The notes under the pieces were generated by a model, which did no database searches, had not been told where the DNA came from, and saw nothing but the letters and a program-made list of their open reading frames with translations. Positions 53,857 through 62,534 of a DNA stretch of 62,643 nucleotides are shown one piece after another. How positions within the stretch are numbered: position 1 is the stretch's first letter; each line of letters starts with the position of its first letter. Position numbers and translations under genes: made by a program. Origin of the DNA: Caldilineaceae bacterium SB0664_bin_27 (GTDB lineage Bacteria; Chloroflexota; Anaerolineae; Caldilineales; Caldilineaceae); the NCBI GenBank assembly GCA_009838625.1, contig VXRG01000078.1:1-62643 (forward strand), given 5' to 3'.

Positions 53857-54376
53857 CAGAGGCGAAGTGGGAAGAATGACTGTTGCTGGCGCCTCTGCAG
53901 GAGTTCGGATTGGAAGCCGTCGGCGGCGTTGTCGTTGGTTGAGTTATATGAAAGTTCACCACTCAGTTGGTGTGCTTTCATATGAAAGTGTTGCCTTGCG
54001 GGCCGGGCGGGGATGTGCGGACCGGGCACACCTGTGGCTTCTGAATTGTCCATTTGGGCTGACTTTGTACAGTTTTTACGGGGGACTTCAGTACATCATT
54101 TCGATGGCTGAGGGGCACTCTTTCGGGAGTGCCGCGAGGTGCGGGAAAGGGGCCGCGAAGGTGTTGCATTTTCGGCGAAAGTGTAACATTTCTGTTTTTG
54201 GGGCTCCTGACCAGAGAGAAAGAGGGGCAAAAAAGGGCGAAAAATGTTACAAAAAAATGTTCCAATGGGGATGTTACACTTTTGGGAAAAAATCGGCGGA
54301 AATTGAGGCGCCGCGCGAGCGGGTTTTCGAGCTGATTTTGGCCGCAAAACCGGCGCGGAAATATTGCTGTTCGCGG
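53857..54376. repeat. dispersed structured intergenic element, copy 1
   Basis: This non-coding element has a second copy at 58492-58796. It starts with an inverted repeat CAGAGGCG / CGCCTCTG (53857-53864 with 53890-53897, 25-nt loop). About 250 bp unique to this copy follow, then a block shared with copy 2 from 54145 to 54376, including 24 identical bases at 54145-54168. Its core is a long hairpin: 54178-54196 pairs with 54264-54282 (about 19 pairs). Two adjacent pairs and two wobble pairs differ from copy 2 in a compensatory way. It lies between the acyl-CoA dehydrogenase and the EF-G promoter. Confidence 0.75.
53946..53983. repeat. palindromic hairpin inside element copy 1
   Basis: Arms 53946-53960 and 53969-53983 form 15 positions with one mismatch and one G-U pair around an 8-nt loop; the outer nine pairs ATATGAAAG / CTTTCATAT are perfect. 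It lies in the part of copy 1 that copy 2 lacks, so it may be an insertion or a distinct palindrome. Confidence 0.6.
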
Positions 54377-54456
54377 TGCGAGAAGTTGGAATTGGGCGTC
54401 GGGAGAAATGGAGAGTGCACCGGGATGAGAGGAACGAGCACGACAGACCTGCAAGT

Positions 54457-55596
54457 TCAGCTCTCCCGGTAGAGTTCGCGCATGATGATCATTTGCTGGA
54501 TCTGTGTGGTCCCTTCGTAAATCTGGTATATCTTAGCGTCCCGCATCAACTTCTCAACCGGGAACTCCCTGCTGTAGCCGTTGCCCCCGAAGACCTGAAC
54601 AGCGTCTGTCGCATTCTTCATGGCCGCTTCGGCGCAGTACGCCTTCGCCATAGCTGCCGACATCGTGTTACGAACTCCTCTGTCCAACTCCCAGGCCGCT
54701 TTGTAGGCCAGATGCCGTCCTGCTTCCACCCTGATTGCCATATCTGCCAGAATGAATCCGACACCCTGAAAGTGGGAGATCGGTTGACCAAAGGCGGTGC
54801 GCTCCCCTGCGTAGGCCACGGCCTCGTCCAGGGCTCGATTTGCAACGCCTACTGCAGCGATGGCCACGCCAGGCCTGCTCTTGTCGAACGCCTTCATCGC
54901 GATACGAAAACCCTCGCCTTCATCTCCCAGCCGGTTACACACAGGGACCTCGACATTCTCAAAGAACACCTGGCAGGCCTGGGCGGCGTGCTGGCCCATC
55001 TTTGCCAGCGGTTGGCCCGTGCTAACCCCAGGCCAGTCCCTTTCCACGACAAAACAGCTGATACCGTTATGCCCGCCCTCCGGGTCTGTCTTGGCGAAAA
55101 CGGCGAAGAAGCTGGCGACGGGCCCATCAGTGATCCACGTCTTGGACCCGTTCAATACATAGGAGTCCTGGCGCCGTATGGCAGTGGACTTGATTCCGGC
55201 GACATCCGACCCGGCGTCGGGTTCCGTCATGCAGTAGGCAGCGATTTTGCCTTCATCCGCAATCCAGGGTAGATAGCGCCGCTTCTGCTCGTCGTTACCT
55301 GCGATGAGCAGTGGCAAGATTGCAAGTTGGTTCAGCATCAGTGCGGTCTGGATGCCAGAGCACCCGTAAGACATCGACTCTGCAATCACGCACTCTTCCA
55401 GCGCGGTCGCCCCCATGCCGCCGTACTCCTCTGGAATATTGAGATTGACAAGCCCGACTTCGCGTGCCTTCTGGAAGATCTCCCAAGGCCATTCATCGTT
55501 TTGATCGTAGTATTCTGCGCGCGGCATGATTTCTCTACGCGTGAAGTCCATCGCCAGTTCCCGCAACATCTTGACGTCTTCAGGAAGTTCGTACAT
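54457..55596 (-). CDS. acyl-CoA dehydrogenase
   Basis: This is a 379-residue flavoprotein of the acyl-CoA dehydrogenase family. Signatures are [14 protein letters not shown] (FAD/substrate loop), [25 protein letters not shown] and the C-terminal [21 protein letters not shown] with [10 protein letters not shown]. The catalytic-base position falls in the C-terminal domain as in short/medium-chain enzymes. It dehydrogenates an acyl-CoA, passing electrons to ETF. The ATG has AAGGA upstream. It is divergent from the SIS gene and separated from EF-G by the structured element. Confidence 0.94.
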   Translation of the reverse strand: MYELPEDVKMLRELAMDFTRREIMPRAEYYDQNDEWPWEIFQKAREVGLVNLNIPEEYGGMGATALEECVIAESMSYGCSGIQTALMLNQLAILPLLIAGNDEQKRRYLPWIADEGKIAAYCMTEPDAGSDVAGIKSTAIRRQDSYVLNGSKTWITDGPVASFFAVFAKTDPEGGHNGISCFVVERDWPGVSTGQPLAKMGQHAAQACQVFFENVEVPVCNRLGDEGEGFRIAMKAFDKSRPGVAIAAVGVANRALDEAVAYAGERTAFGQPISHFQGVGFILADMAIRVEAGRHLAYKAAWELDRGVRNTMSAAMAKAYCAEAAMKNATDAVQVFGGNGYSREFPVEKLMRDAKIYQIYEGTTQIQQMIIMRELYRES

Positions 55597-55700
55597 TGGA
55601 ATTAAGTCCTTGTGTAATTCAAGTAGCCGACAGTGCGATCTTCATTGGCAATGTTATACTTTATCTGACAAGCATATCCGAAAATGCGAAAGGTGTTGCG

Positions 55701-56747
55701 ATGGGATCAGAAACCATCTTATTCCGGGAGATTCATGAGCAACCGGATGTAATTGAACGGTTTGCACAGTTGGAACAGGGCCCGGTAAGGAAACTTGCTG
55801 CCGGTATGAAGGACGCCGGCATACGTCAGGTGGTCGTTGCTGCACGGGGCACGAGCGACAATGCGGCCCGCTATGCTCAGTACTTGCTTGGGGCAAACAA
55901 CCGGCTCCCCGTGATGCTGACCACGCCCAGCCTCTTCACGTTATACCAGCAGCCTCCACTATTCGCCCCTGACACGCTGGTCCTGGGGATCAGCCAGAGC
56001 GGCCAGAGCCCGGACATCGTGAGCGTTCTGGCGGAGGGGAGGCGGCAGGGCTGTGTTACTGCTGCGATCACCAACTATGTGGATTCGCCGCTGGCAGAGC
56101 AGGCCGAACACCTGGTGGCCCTTGGGGCCGGCGAAGAACGCTCCATCGCCGCAACCAAGACTTATATCGCTCAACTCTATGCCGTTGCGTTTCTGTCGGC
56201 CCACTTGGCCGACGATGACGAAGGAATCGCCATGCTCGAAGGGGCGCCGGATCTCGTCCGACAGACCCTTTCCATGAACAGTGAGGTAGAAAGACTGGCG
56301 GAACGCTACCGTTACGTCCGCAACTGTGTGGTAGTGGGTCGAGGCTTCAATTATTCGACCGCTTTTGAAATTGCTTTGAAGATAAAGGAGCTCACCTATA
56401 CGCTTGCCGAACCCTATAGCAGCGCAGACTTTCTGCACGGGCCCGTAAGTTTGATTGAACCAGCATTTCCTGTCATCGTGGTAGCGCCTGAAGGGGTACT
56501 GCTGCCAGAGCTGAAACCTTTTGTCCGACAACTGCGCGAAATGGACGCCGAACTGCTCTGCGTGAGTAACGACCCTGAACTCTTGCGCCTGGGCCGCACT
56601 CAGTTTCCCTTTCCTGCCGTGCCGGAGTGGTTGTCTCCGTTGCTGGCCATTGTTCCGGGGCAGTTGTTCGCGCTGTTCCTGGCGGCAGCCCGTGACTTCG
56701 ACCCCGACCGTCCCCGAAGCATCCAGAAAGTCACCGAGACACTCTAG
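55701..56747 (+). CDS. SIS-domain sugar-phosphate isomerase/deaminase (GlmS C-terminal type)
   Basis: This is a 348-residue protein of two SIS domains, like the isomerase half of GlmS without the glutaminase domain. Visible signatures are [63 protein letters not shown] (written here in parts: [18 protein letters not shown]), [10 protein letters not shown] and the end [15 protein letters not shown]. Such proteins deaminate or isomerise glucosamine-6-phosphate or related amino sugars. The ATG at 55701 follows AAAGGTG. It is divergent from the acyl-CoA dehydrogenase. The exact substrate is uncertain. Confidence 0.88.
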   Translation: MGSETILFREIHEQPDVIERFAQLEQGPVRKLAAGMKDAGIRQVVVAARGTSDNAARYAQYLLGANNRLPVMLTTPSLFTLYQQPPLFAPDTLVLGISQSGQSPDIVSVLAEGRRQGCVTAAITNYVDSPLAEQAEHLVALGAGEERSIAATKTYIAQLYAVAFLSAHLADDDEGIAMLEGAPDLVRQTLSMNSEVERLAERYRYVRNCVVVGRGFNYSTAFEIALKIKELTYTLAEPYSSADFLHGPVSLIEPAFPVIVVAPEGVLLPELKPFVRQLREMDAELLCVSNDPELLRLGRTQFPFPAVPEWLSPLLAIVPGQLFALFLAAARDFDPDRPRSIQKVTETL

Positions 56748-56833
56748 CGCCTGGCCCGGCTTGAACAGGAATCAAGCGGCCTGGCAAGCACCACTCTTCT
56801 TGAACTCTCCTCTGTTCACTTCCTGAACAGAAA

Positions 56834-56864
56834 AGAGCAGGTGTAGAGCTTCTACACCTGCTCT
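56834..56864 (-). terminator. intrinsic terminator between convergent genes
   Basis: A perfect 14-bp stem (56834-56847 with 56851-56864) has a 3-nt loop. On the minus strand it is followed by TTTCTGTT, and its final base pairs merge with that U-rich run, so it best serves the lipoprotein gene; it may also stop the SIS transcript. Confidence 0.7.
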
Positions 56865-56924
56865 GTGTTGAGCAGAGGAACCATCCCTTTTGCTGCCCCG
56901 GTCCGCTCAGGCCTGGGTCTTGGC

Positions 56925-57983
56925 TCAGTTGCCCATCTCAGATCCCGGCAAATAAATCGTGATGTTGGCGTTGGTCGCCTGAATAATCGGCAGCAGATTC
57001 TCTACTAACGAGAGTACCGAGGCCATATCGGCGCCCGGCACCAGGGCCGAAACAGAGTCAAAGACACCCAATTGCTTGGTAAGAGCAAGCACATTCTGCA
57101 CCTCCCCGCTGCCCCACGACAGGTAAGGGAGACCGATACCGTTCAAGGCAATGTGAATGCCGTCCGGGTCGGTCGTCAAGGTCACTGTATAGATCCCGGA
57201 GTCGGTCAGTCCGCTGATCAGTTCCGGAGGCAGGCGCAGCGCGTAAAAGGGCGTACTGGTCAACACCGTCCAATCCACGTCGGACAGTTCCCCCAAGGTC
57301 CAGCTGCCATCGGCGTGATAGAGGATGGGAATGTCAATTGTCGGCAGAGCTCCCCCGAAAGTCTCCAGGACCTGCTGTTGCAGCATCCTTGCCATAGTGA
57401 CTTCCTCACTCTCTTCGACGCCGCCAAGGGGAATCAACTCAGCCCCTTCCTGTAGGGGGAACCTCAGCACGACGCCAAGGTCGAAGTTCCGAACCAGCGG
57501 CAGCACTTTGTTCAGAGCGGGGACACCCAAGCCCAGTACGTTCACAGCCTCTCCTGTTGCAGCCAGTCCTTCTTCTTCCCAAACCAGAGAGGGAATCCGC
57601 TGTCCGTTCGCATATATCAGGATACCTTCGTCACCGTTAGCTATGCGCAAATGCTGGAGGTCAGAAGCAGTGAAGTGCTGCACCCATAAAGACGGCAGCG
57701 ACAACCCATACAATACGGTCGCAAGCCCCAGCCTGACTCCCGGTTCCGGTACGTAAACCATGCCAGGAGGCTTTTCCACATTGCCCACCACCATGTGTGA
57801 CAAGCCACCGACAGAGGCAGTGCCATCCGGAGCGTAATCGATTACGATCGGCGGCAGGTCGACGTAGAATTCGTCCGGCCCTCTTTCGGCCATAGATCCA
57901 GCGTCGACCCTGGCCGTGCAACCTGAAAATACGAACGCGACGACAAGAGAGAGCACAGCCCAATACGTGACGCGTTTCTGCAT
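56925..57983 (-). CDS. lipoprotein with internal repeat, function unknown
   Basis: This 352-residue lipoprotein starts at 57983 (MQKRVTYW) with AGGAGG upstream; the signal has a hydrophobic core and lipobox FSGC. The mature part shows two similar units. One runs through DEGILIYANGQRIPSLVWEEE and then VLGLGVPALNKVLPLVRNF. The second runs through PDGIHIALNGIGLPYLSWGSGE and then VQNVLALTKQLGVF. The protein therefore appears to be built from a duplicated module of about 100 or more residues, ending in NITIYLPG. I recognise no family. It is probably envelope-anchored. Confidence 0.72.
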   Translation of the reverse strand: MQKRVTYWAVLSLVVAFVFSGCTARVDAGSMAERGPDEFYVDLPPIVIDYAPDGTASVGGLSHMVVGNVEKPPGMVYVPEPGVRLGLATVLYGLSLPSLWVQHFTASDLQHLRIANGDEGILIYANGQRIPSLVWEEEGLAATGEAVNVLGLGVPALNKVLPLVRNFDLGVVLRFPLQEGAELIPLGGVEESEEVTMARMLQQQVLETFGGALPTIDIPILYHADGSWTLGELSDVDWTVLTSTPFYALRLPPELISGLTDSGIYTVTLTTDPDGIHIALNGIGLPYLSWGSGEVQNVLALTKQLGVFDSVSALVPGADMASVLSLVENLLPIIQATNANITIYLPGSEMGN

Positions 57984-58491
57984 TCGAGTCCTCCTGGCAA
58001 ATAGAGTAGATCTCGACAATTGAAATCCGATAATGCTTTTTTTGTCTCTTCGCCTTCGAAGTCAGGCTCTGTGTCCTGGACCCTTATGGAACTTCCAAGA
58101 CACCAGCCCGAGTAATTCCAGCCGAGGTAGATTGATTCCTGTGTGTTTTGCCCTGGCCCGGAGACTGCCGCCCTTGTTGGAAAGTCCACTACGGGGACGA
58201 CAGACAACTCCTTCCAATCGCGCCCGACCGAGACCAAAATGGCGTGCCCTCAGGCCATTTCGTATTCTACATCCCCTCATTGCGCGTGTCAATTTCATTT
58301 TGAAAGGGCCCTCCCTCGAAATACTTCCGATTGATCTCCGATTCGTGAACGACTTATATGCCCCGTCTCCGGCCGGTTGAAAGTATCAGTGCATCAAGGC
58401 CCCGAATTGCGGCCTGTAATCGGGTTGCTGAAATCTCCGGGAAGCTGCGATTGACGTCCTAACCGAGTGCAGTCGAGATTATGGGTGGGAA

Positions 58492-58796
58492 CAGAGGCGA
58501 GGAGCGAGGAAAGGGAACTGCGCCCGCCTCTGCAGGAGATCGCTCTGCGGGTTGGGCGGAGGGCGCGAAAGGGGCCGCGAAGGTGTTGCAATTTCGGCGG
58601 AAGTGTTGCATTTCTGTTTTTGAGCTCCTGACCAGAGAGGAAAAGGGCAAAAAGGGGGGAAAATGTCGCGAAAAAAATGCACCAATGGAAATGCAACACT
58701 CTTGGTCAATATTCGGGGGAATCTGAGGCACCGGGCGAGCGCGTTTTCGAACTGATTCCTGCCGCAATATCGGCGCGGAAATGCGGTTGTTCGCGA
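58492..58796. repeat. dispersed structured intergenic element, copy 2
   Basis: This is the shorter copy of the element at 53857-54376. It opens with the same inverted repeat, CAGAGGCG / CGCCTCTG (58492-58499 with 58525-58532), with the same 25-nt loop length. The shared core begins at 58567. The hairpin 58602-58618 with 58684-58700 has 17 pairs including two G-U. It aligns with the copy 1 hairpin and differs by paired changes that keep the stem. It sits in the long gap between the lipoprotein and TrmI genes. Confidence 0.75.
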
Positions 58797-59274
58797 TTGG
58801 TGGTCTGCCTAAACTGTACAGGTTTTGTTTATGTTTTGTACAGGTTTCCAGAATTAAGTGGTAAGTGAATGGCCAAGCCTGGTTGCCTGCCGAGGTGTAA
58901 GAAAATCATCCAATTATGGAGTGCATCACTGATTTGGGATGCTCCAGAGTAGCGGGCTGTGGACCAAGGTAAAACTCCCCGAGGGAAGCCCGAATCTCAC
59001 CCGCATTTTGGACTGCACACGCAGAACCTTGTCGATCTGACTCAACCGTGAATATAATCTACTTGAGAGGGCTCTTGGACACACACGGTGGAGCCCCTCT
59101 TCACATGACGCCAGAGGCGCCGCGGGCCCGCTGCTGCACTGCTTCCGAGCGAGGCAAGGACCGTAAAAGAGGGAGTCTCGCAGATGTGCGGGCCGGTCGC
59201 AGATGAGAGAGCTGCGCTGCGCCTGGTCCGCCCGGGGCGACTCTTCTCAGGACACTTCTTCAGGTCAAGATCGG
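58797..59274. other. intergenic region, no supported gene
   Basis: This stretch between element copy 2 and the TrmI-like gene holds a near-direct repeat of TTGTACAGGTTT (around 58815-58850) but no ORF with a ribosome site, tRNA or recognisable RNA. Open frames here are short and lack family resemblance. Confidence 0.4.
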
Positions 59275-60192
59275 ATGGATCAGTCTCAAACAAAGGCCGA
59301 TGATTTGGTCCTTCTCCTGACAGGAGGGGGAAAACGACACTTGCTGCGCCTCCAGCCTGGACGCCTGTTCCACTCCAACCTGGGGAAGGTTCAGCACGAT
59401 GAACTCATCGACCTTCCCTACGGCACAACTGTTTTCAGTCACCTAGGCCATTCCATGCTGCTGCTGGAACCGTCTCTGGACGATCTCATGACCCGGATCA
59501 AGAGGAACACGCAGATAATCTTTCCCAAGGACGCGGCCATGATCCTGCGGCGCCTCAATCTGCGTGCTGGAAGTCGCGTTATCGAAGCCGGTACCGGCAG
59601 CGGCGCTCTCACCATTGCGCTCGCATGGGCGGTGGCCCCAGGAGGACGTGTATACTCCTACGAGATAAGAGAAGACCACCTTCTTGTAGCACGCAGCAAC
59701 CTGGAGAAGATTGGCCTGCTGAAGTACGTCGAACTGCATTCAGCGTCGATTCTCGAGGGATTTGAGCAGAACAACGTAGACGCGCTGGTGTTAGATCTGC
59801 GAACCCCCTGGGTCTTTCTGGAGCAGGCCCATCGCGCCCTCCGTCCCGGAGGGTTCTTCGTCTCCCTCGTACCTACAACAAACCAGGTAAGCGAGCTGTT
59901 GCAGGGCCTTGAAAAAATGGGATTCGCCGATATCTCCGTTGAAGAGGTCCTCGTTCGCGCGTATAAGCCCGTTCCGGACCGGCTGCGTCCCGATGACACA
60001 ATGGTAGGCCACACCGTTTTCGTGATTTCGGCTCGGCCCATTGTCGACCGGGAAGATCCTGGACGCTGGCTTTCCGATGAGCGCAAGAGATTTGAAGCCC
60101 GCAGAATTCTGGAAGAAAAGATCTCCGAGGAGGAATCGAAGCGCGTTTCGCAGCCGTCTGATAAGAAGCGCTCTCGACCCAAGTTACCCTGA
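59275..60192 (+). CDS. trmI: tRNA (adenine-58-N1)-methyltransferase, TrmI type
   Basis: This is a 305-residue class I methyltransferase resembling TrmI of actinobacteria and archaea. HDELIDLPYGT near the N-terminus and IFPKDAAMILRRLNL precede motif I, VIEAGTGSGALTIALA. VYSYEIREDH (motif II) and DALVLDLRTPW (catalytic Asp region) follow, then HRALRPGGFFVSLVPTTNQ. It methylates A58 in the T loop of tRNA as a tetramer. The ATG at 59275 is preferred over one at 59203; the upstream 24 residues are polar and unlike the family. The basic C-terminal tail (KKRSRPKLP) could help bind tRNA. A PHP gene follows at 100 bp. Confidence 0.87.
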   Translation: MDQSQTKADDLVLLLTGGGKRHLLRLQPGRLFHSNLGKVQHDELIDLPYGTTVFSHLGHSMLLLEPSLDDLMTRIKRNTQIIFPKDAAMILRRLNLRAGSRVIEAGTGSGALTIALAWAVAPGGRVYSYEIREDHLLVARSNLEKIGLLKYVELHSASILEGFEQNNVDALVLDLRTPWVFLEQAHRALRPGGFFVSLVPTTNQVSELLQGLEKMGFADISVEEVLVRAYKPVPDRLRPDDTMVGHTVFVISARPIVDREDPGRWLSDERKRFEARRILEEKISEEESKRVSQPSDKKRSRPKLP

Positions 60193-60292
60193 GCAAAGGA
60201 AGCCGGCCAATCACTGGAAGCAGGTCAGGCCCCTACGAAAGTCACTTTGCACGCGATTTCAAGTCCTGCTAGAGCCACAAGAAGGGTTCACC

Positions 60293-61471
60293 ATGGTCCA
60301 GGAACACACCGCCCCAATACTCTTTGAGTATTTCGGAAATATCCACATGCACACAACCCATAGCGATGGATTCGGCTCCTTTGACGACCTCATCGACGGA
60401 GCTGTCAACGGCGGGTTGGACTTCGTCTTTGTCACCGACCACAATGTGCTGGTTCGAGAGGAGGAGGAAGGATACCGTCGCGGCGTCCTTACCCTTGTGG
60501 GTCAGGAAGTACATGACACCAAGAGAGATCCTACCTGCAGCCACCTGCTATGCCTGGGGGTGGAGTCCGACGTCAGCCACAAGGCCGCGGACCCCCAGCT
60601 GCTCATCGACGCCGTCGGACAGCAAAACGCTCTGGCATTCCTGGCCCATCCCATAGAAGAGAAGACCGATCTCTTCCCAAAGAGTTATCCATGGAACGAC
60701 TGGGAGGTCACAGGCTATCACGGTGTGGAACTGTGGAACTACCTGTCAGGTTTCCGGGGATTCACTACAAGCTACCTGAGAGCCTTGCTTGTGGCCTTTT
60801 TCCCACGCTTTTTCCCGGTCGGTCCGCTGCCTGCGATGTTGAAAAAGTGGGACAGTCTGACACAAGAGAGACCCGTTGTGGCATTAGGGGGTGCCGACGT
60901 CCATGCCGTCAAGTATAACCTCGGCCCCATTTCCAGGCATTTCTTGAGCTACGAAGAGAGCGCCAGGGCCCTGAACACCCACGTCTTGACGGCAACACCG
61001 TTGACGGGCCCGCCAGAAGGGGAAACTTTCAGTTTTCGCGACCCAAATGCACAGCATGACCGCAACCTGATCCTGGAGGCGCTGCGGAAAGGACACTGCT
61101 GGCTGGGCTACGACCTGGTAGGACCTACTGGAGGATTCCGCTTTTGGGCTGAGCACGAGAACGGTGGTCGCGGACGCGGCCATACAGTGCTGCAGGGCCG
61201 GGCACCGAATGAAAATGCGGAAGTCGTTCTAATGGGCGATACGGTCGCACTGGCTGACGATCAGGCCCTAAACCTGCGCGTTCGTCTCCCAGAAGCGGCG
61301 AACATCCGCCTGATCCGAAACGGGCGGGTCGTCTCGCAGGGGTTCGCCTCCTCCCTGGCCTATCAGGCCCGGGACGCCGGCGTCTACAGAGTCGAAGTCT
61401 GGAAGCAACGATGGGGTAAACCGCGGGGTTGGATCTTCAGCAATCCCATCTATGTGCGCCGAAACGGTTGA
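60293..61471 (+). CDS. PHP-domain metal-dependent phosphoesterase
   Basis: This is a 392-residue PHP-domain protein. Metal-site motifs run in order: HMHTTHSDG at the N-terminus, TDHNVL, a Glu in GQEVHD, HLLCLG, LAHPIEEK and GGADVHA. The C-terminal third (from about residue 300) is a beta-rich extension containing NIRLIRNGRVV, as in many PHP proteins that act on phosphate esters of nucleotides or sugars. The substrate is unknown. The ATG at 60293 follows AAGAAGGG; a longer open frame upstream overlaps TrmI and is not used. It lies 100 bp downstream of the TrmI-like gene. Confidence 0.87.
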   Translation: MVQEHTAPILFEYFGNIHMHTTHSDGFGSFDDLIDGAVNGGLDFVFVTDHNVLVREEEEGYRRGVLTLVGQEVHDTKRDPTCSHLLCLGVESDVSHKAADPQLLIDAVGQQNALAFLAHPIEEKTDLFPKSYPWNDWEVTGYHGVELWNYLSGFRGFTTSYLRALLVAFFPRFFPVGPLPAMLKKWDSLTQERPVVALGGADVHAVKYNLGPISRHFLSYEESARALNTHVLTATPLTGPPEGETFSFRDPNAQHDRNLILEALRKGHCWLGYDLVGPTGGFRFWAEHENGGRGRGHTVLQGRAPNENAEVVLMGDTVALADDQALNLRVRLPEAANIRLIRNGRVVSQGFASSLAYQARDAGVYRVEVWKQRWGKPRGWIFSNPIYVRRNG

Positions 61472-61480
61472 GGCTCCACC

Positions 61481-61505
61481 CACCCGGAAAACCGTTTTCC
61501 CGGTG
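61481..61505 (+). terminator. inverted repeat, weak terminator candidate
   Basis: Arms 61481-61491 and 61495-61505 pair at 10 of 11 positions around a 3-nt loop, between the convergent PHP and nucleotidyltransferase-like genes. No T tract follows on either strand, so termination is doubtful. Confidence 0.3.
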
Positions 61506-61565
61506 CGCAGCTGCCGAAAACGCACGCAGCCTCAAACCGGAAAAAAGATAGACATTCCCTGGCTT

Positions 61566-62534
61566 TCAGCCGGTAGTGATATTGGAGGGCCAGTTCTCCA
61601 GTTCGGCGCCTAACAGGGCAAGGACCGACTCTTCAGCACGCTTTGGATAGGGCAAGGTATGTATCTCCGCAAGTTGAGGGGCGTACCAGCGATAGAGTAC
61701 GACCAGGGAAACTGCCTGCCCGACCCAATTGAATCCGGTCCCGGTCACGGCACCGCTTCGACTGGAAACCTGGCTGTACCCCAAGGTTTTCTCAAAGGCC
61801 TCCCGTTGCGCCTGACCCAGGAATTGATTGATACGCGCCCTCGCCTCCGGTCGGCGCGCTCCATTCAGTGACACAACAAGGTCAATCAACAGAGAGCGCA
61901 GTTCAGATAACAGGGCGTGGGCTGCCAGCTGCTCCTGTCGCCTCACCACTGCCGGGAGCCGAGCCAGAAGCAGCCAGAATTGCTGTATCTGTCTGCTAAT
62001 CATTTCTATGTCGGGTGAACCGAGGGCCGTACTCTTTCCTTCGACATCTGTGCTGCGATTGCCGTTCAGCCCATCTTGCAAATATAGAGGGAGAAGTGAC
62101 CCCGTCCACGGTCCCGGACTCTCATTACTTGCCAAGAGTGTCCAGTTGAGTTCGAAGAGGACGCAGCTCGTTCCAGTACCTTCCAGTACTTCGTCTGCGA
62201 CTATCGCGCTCAGATCGATTCCTCTCAGGCAGCCACTAACTGCCGACTCGCCAGTCTGAACGCAAATGGCGTTACCCTTCCCCAGCGCTTCATCGAGCGC
62301 GCCCCTGATTTCTTCATAAGGGCCGGTGTCTCTGAGCAGTTCAGAGCCCTCTGCATTCAAAAGCAGGCACAGATCGACACTGCTCCAGCGGTCGGCGTCT
62401 CCTCGCGCCAAGGAGCCCGTCAGCCAGATCCCCTTGGTTTGCCGGTTCGAGGCCAGGCACGGAACCAGGGCTTGCAAGAAAGCGCGTTGCGCAGGGAGTT
62501 CAACCAGGGGAGGGAAGTCGATTTCGAAGGACAT
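61566..62534 (-). CDS. nucleotidyltransferase-like protein, probably degenerate active site
   Basis: This 322-residue protein resembles minimal nucleotidyltransferases. WLTGSLARGDADRWSSVDLC (residues 38-56) matches the G-S-x(n)-D-x-D motif, except that the first catalytic Asp is Ser (S52) before V53-D54. Loss of one of two Asp that bind Mg2+ suggests an inactive or altered enzyme. The rest is helical, with a C-terminal region (VLYRWYAPQLAEI) that could bind a substrate. No toxin/antitoxin partner or kinase is adjacent. The closest alternative is an aminoglycoside-type adenylyltransferase. Confidence 0.7.
   Translation of the reverse strand: MSFEIDFPPLVELPAQRAFLQALVPCLASNRQTKGIWLTGSLARGDADRWSSVDLCLLLNAEGSELLRDTGPYEEIRGALDEALGKGNAICVQTGESAVSGCLRGIDLSAIVADEVLEGTGTSCVLFELNWTLLASNESPGPWTGSLLPLYLQDGLNGNRSTDVEGKSTALGSPDIEMISRQIQQFWLLLARLPAVVRRQEQLAAHALLSELRSLLIDLVVSLNGARRPEARARINQFLGQAQREAFEKTLGYSQVSSRSGAVTGTGFNWVGQAVSLVVLYRWYAPQLAEIHTLPYPKRAEESVLALLGAELENWPSNITTG

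Noticed and set aside
53726..54472. Plus-strand open frame of 248 codons over element copy 1 (and shorter ones over copy 2)
   Set aside because: The two copies differ by indels that break any shared frame, while the stem is kept by paired changes. No ribosome site or family resemblance was found, so the element is non-coding.
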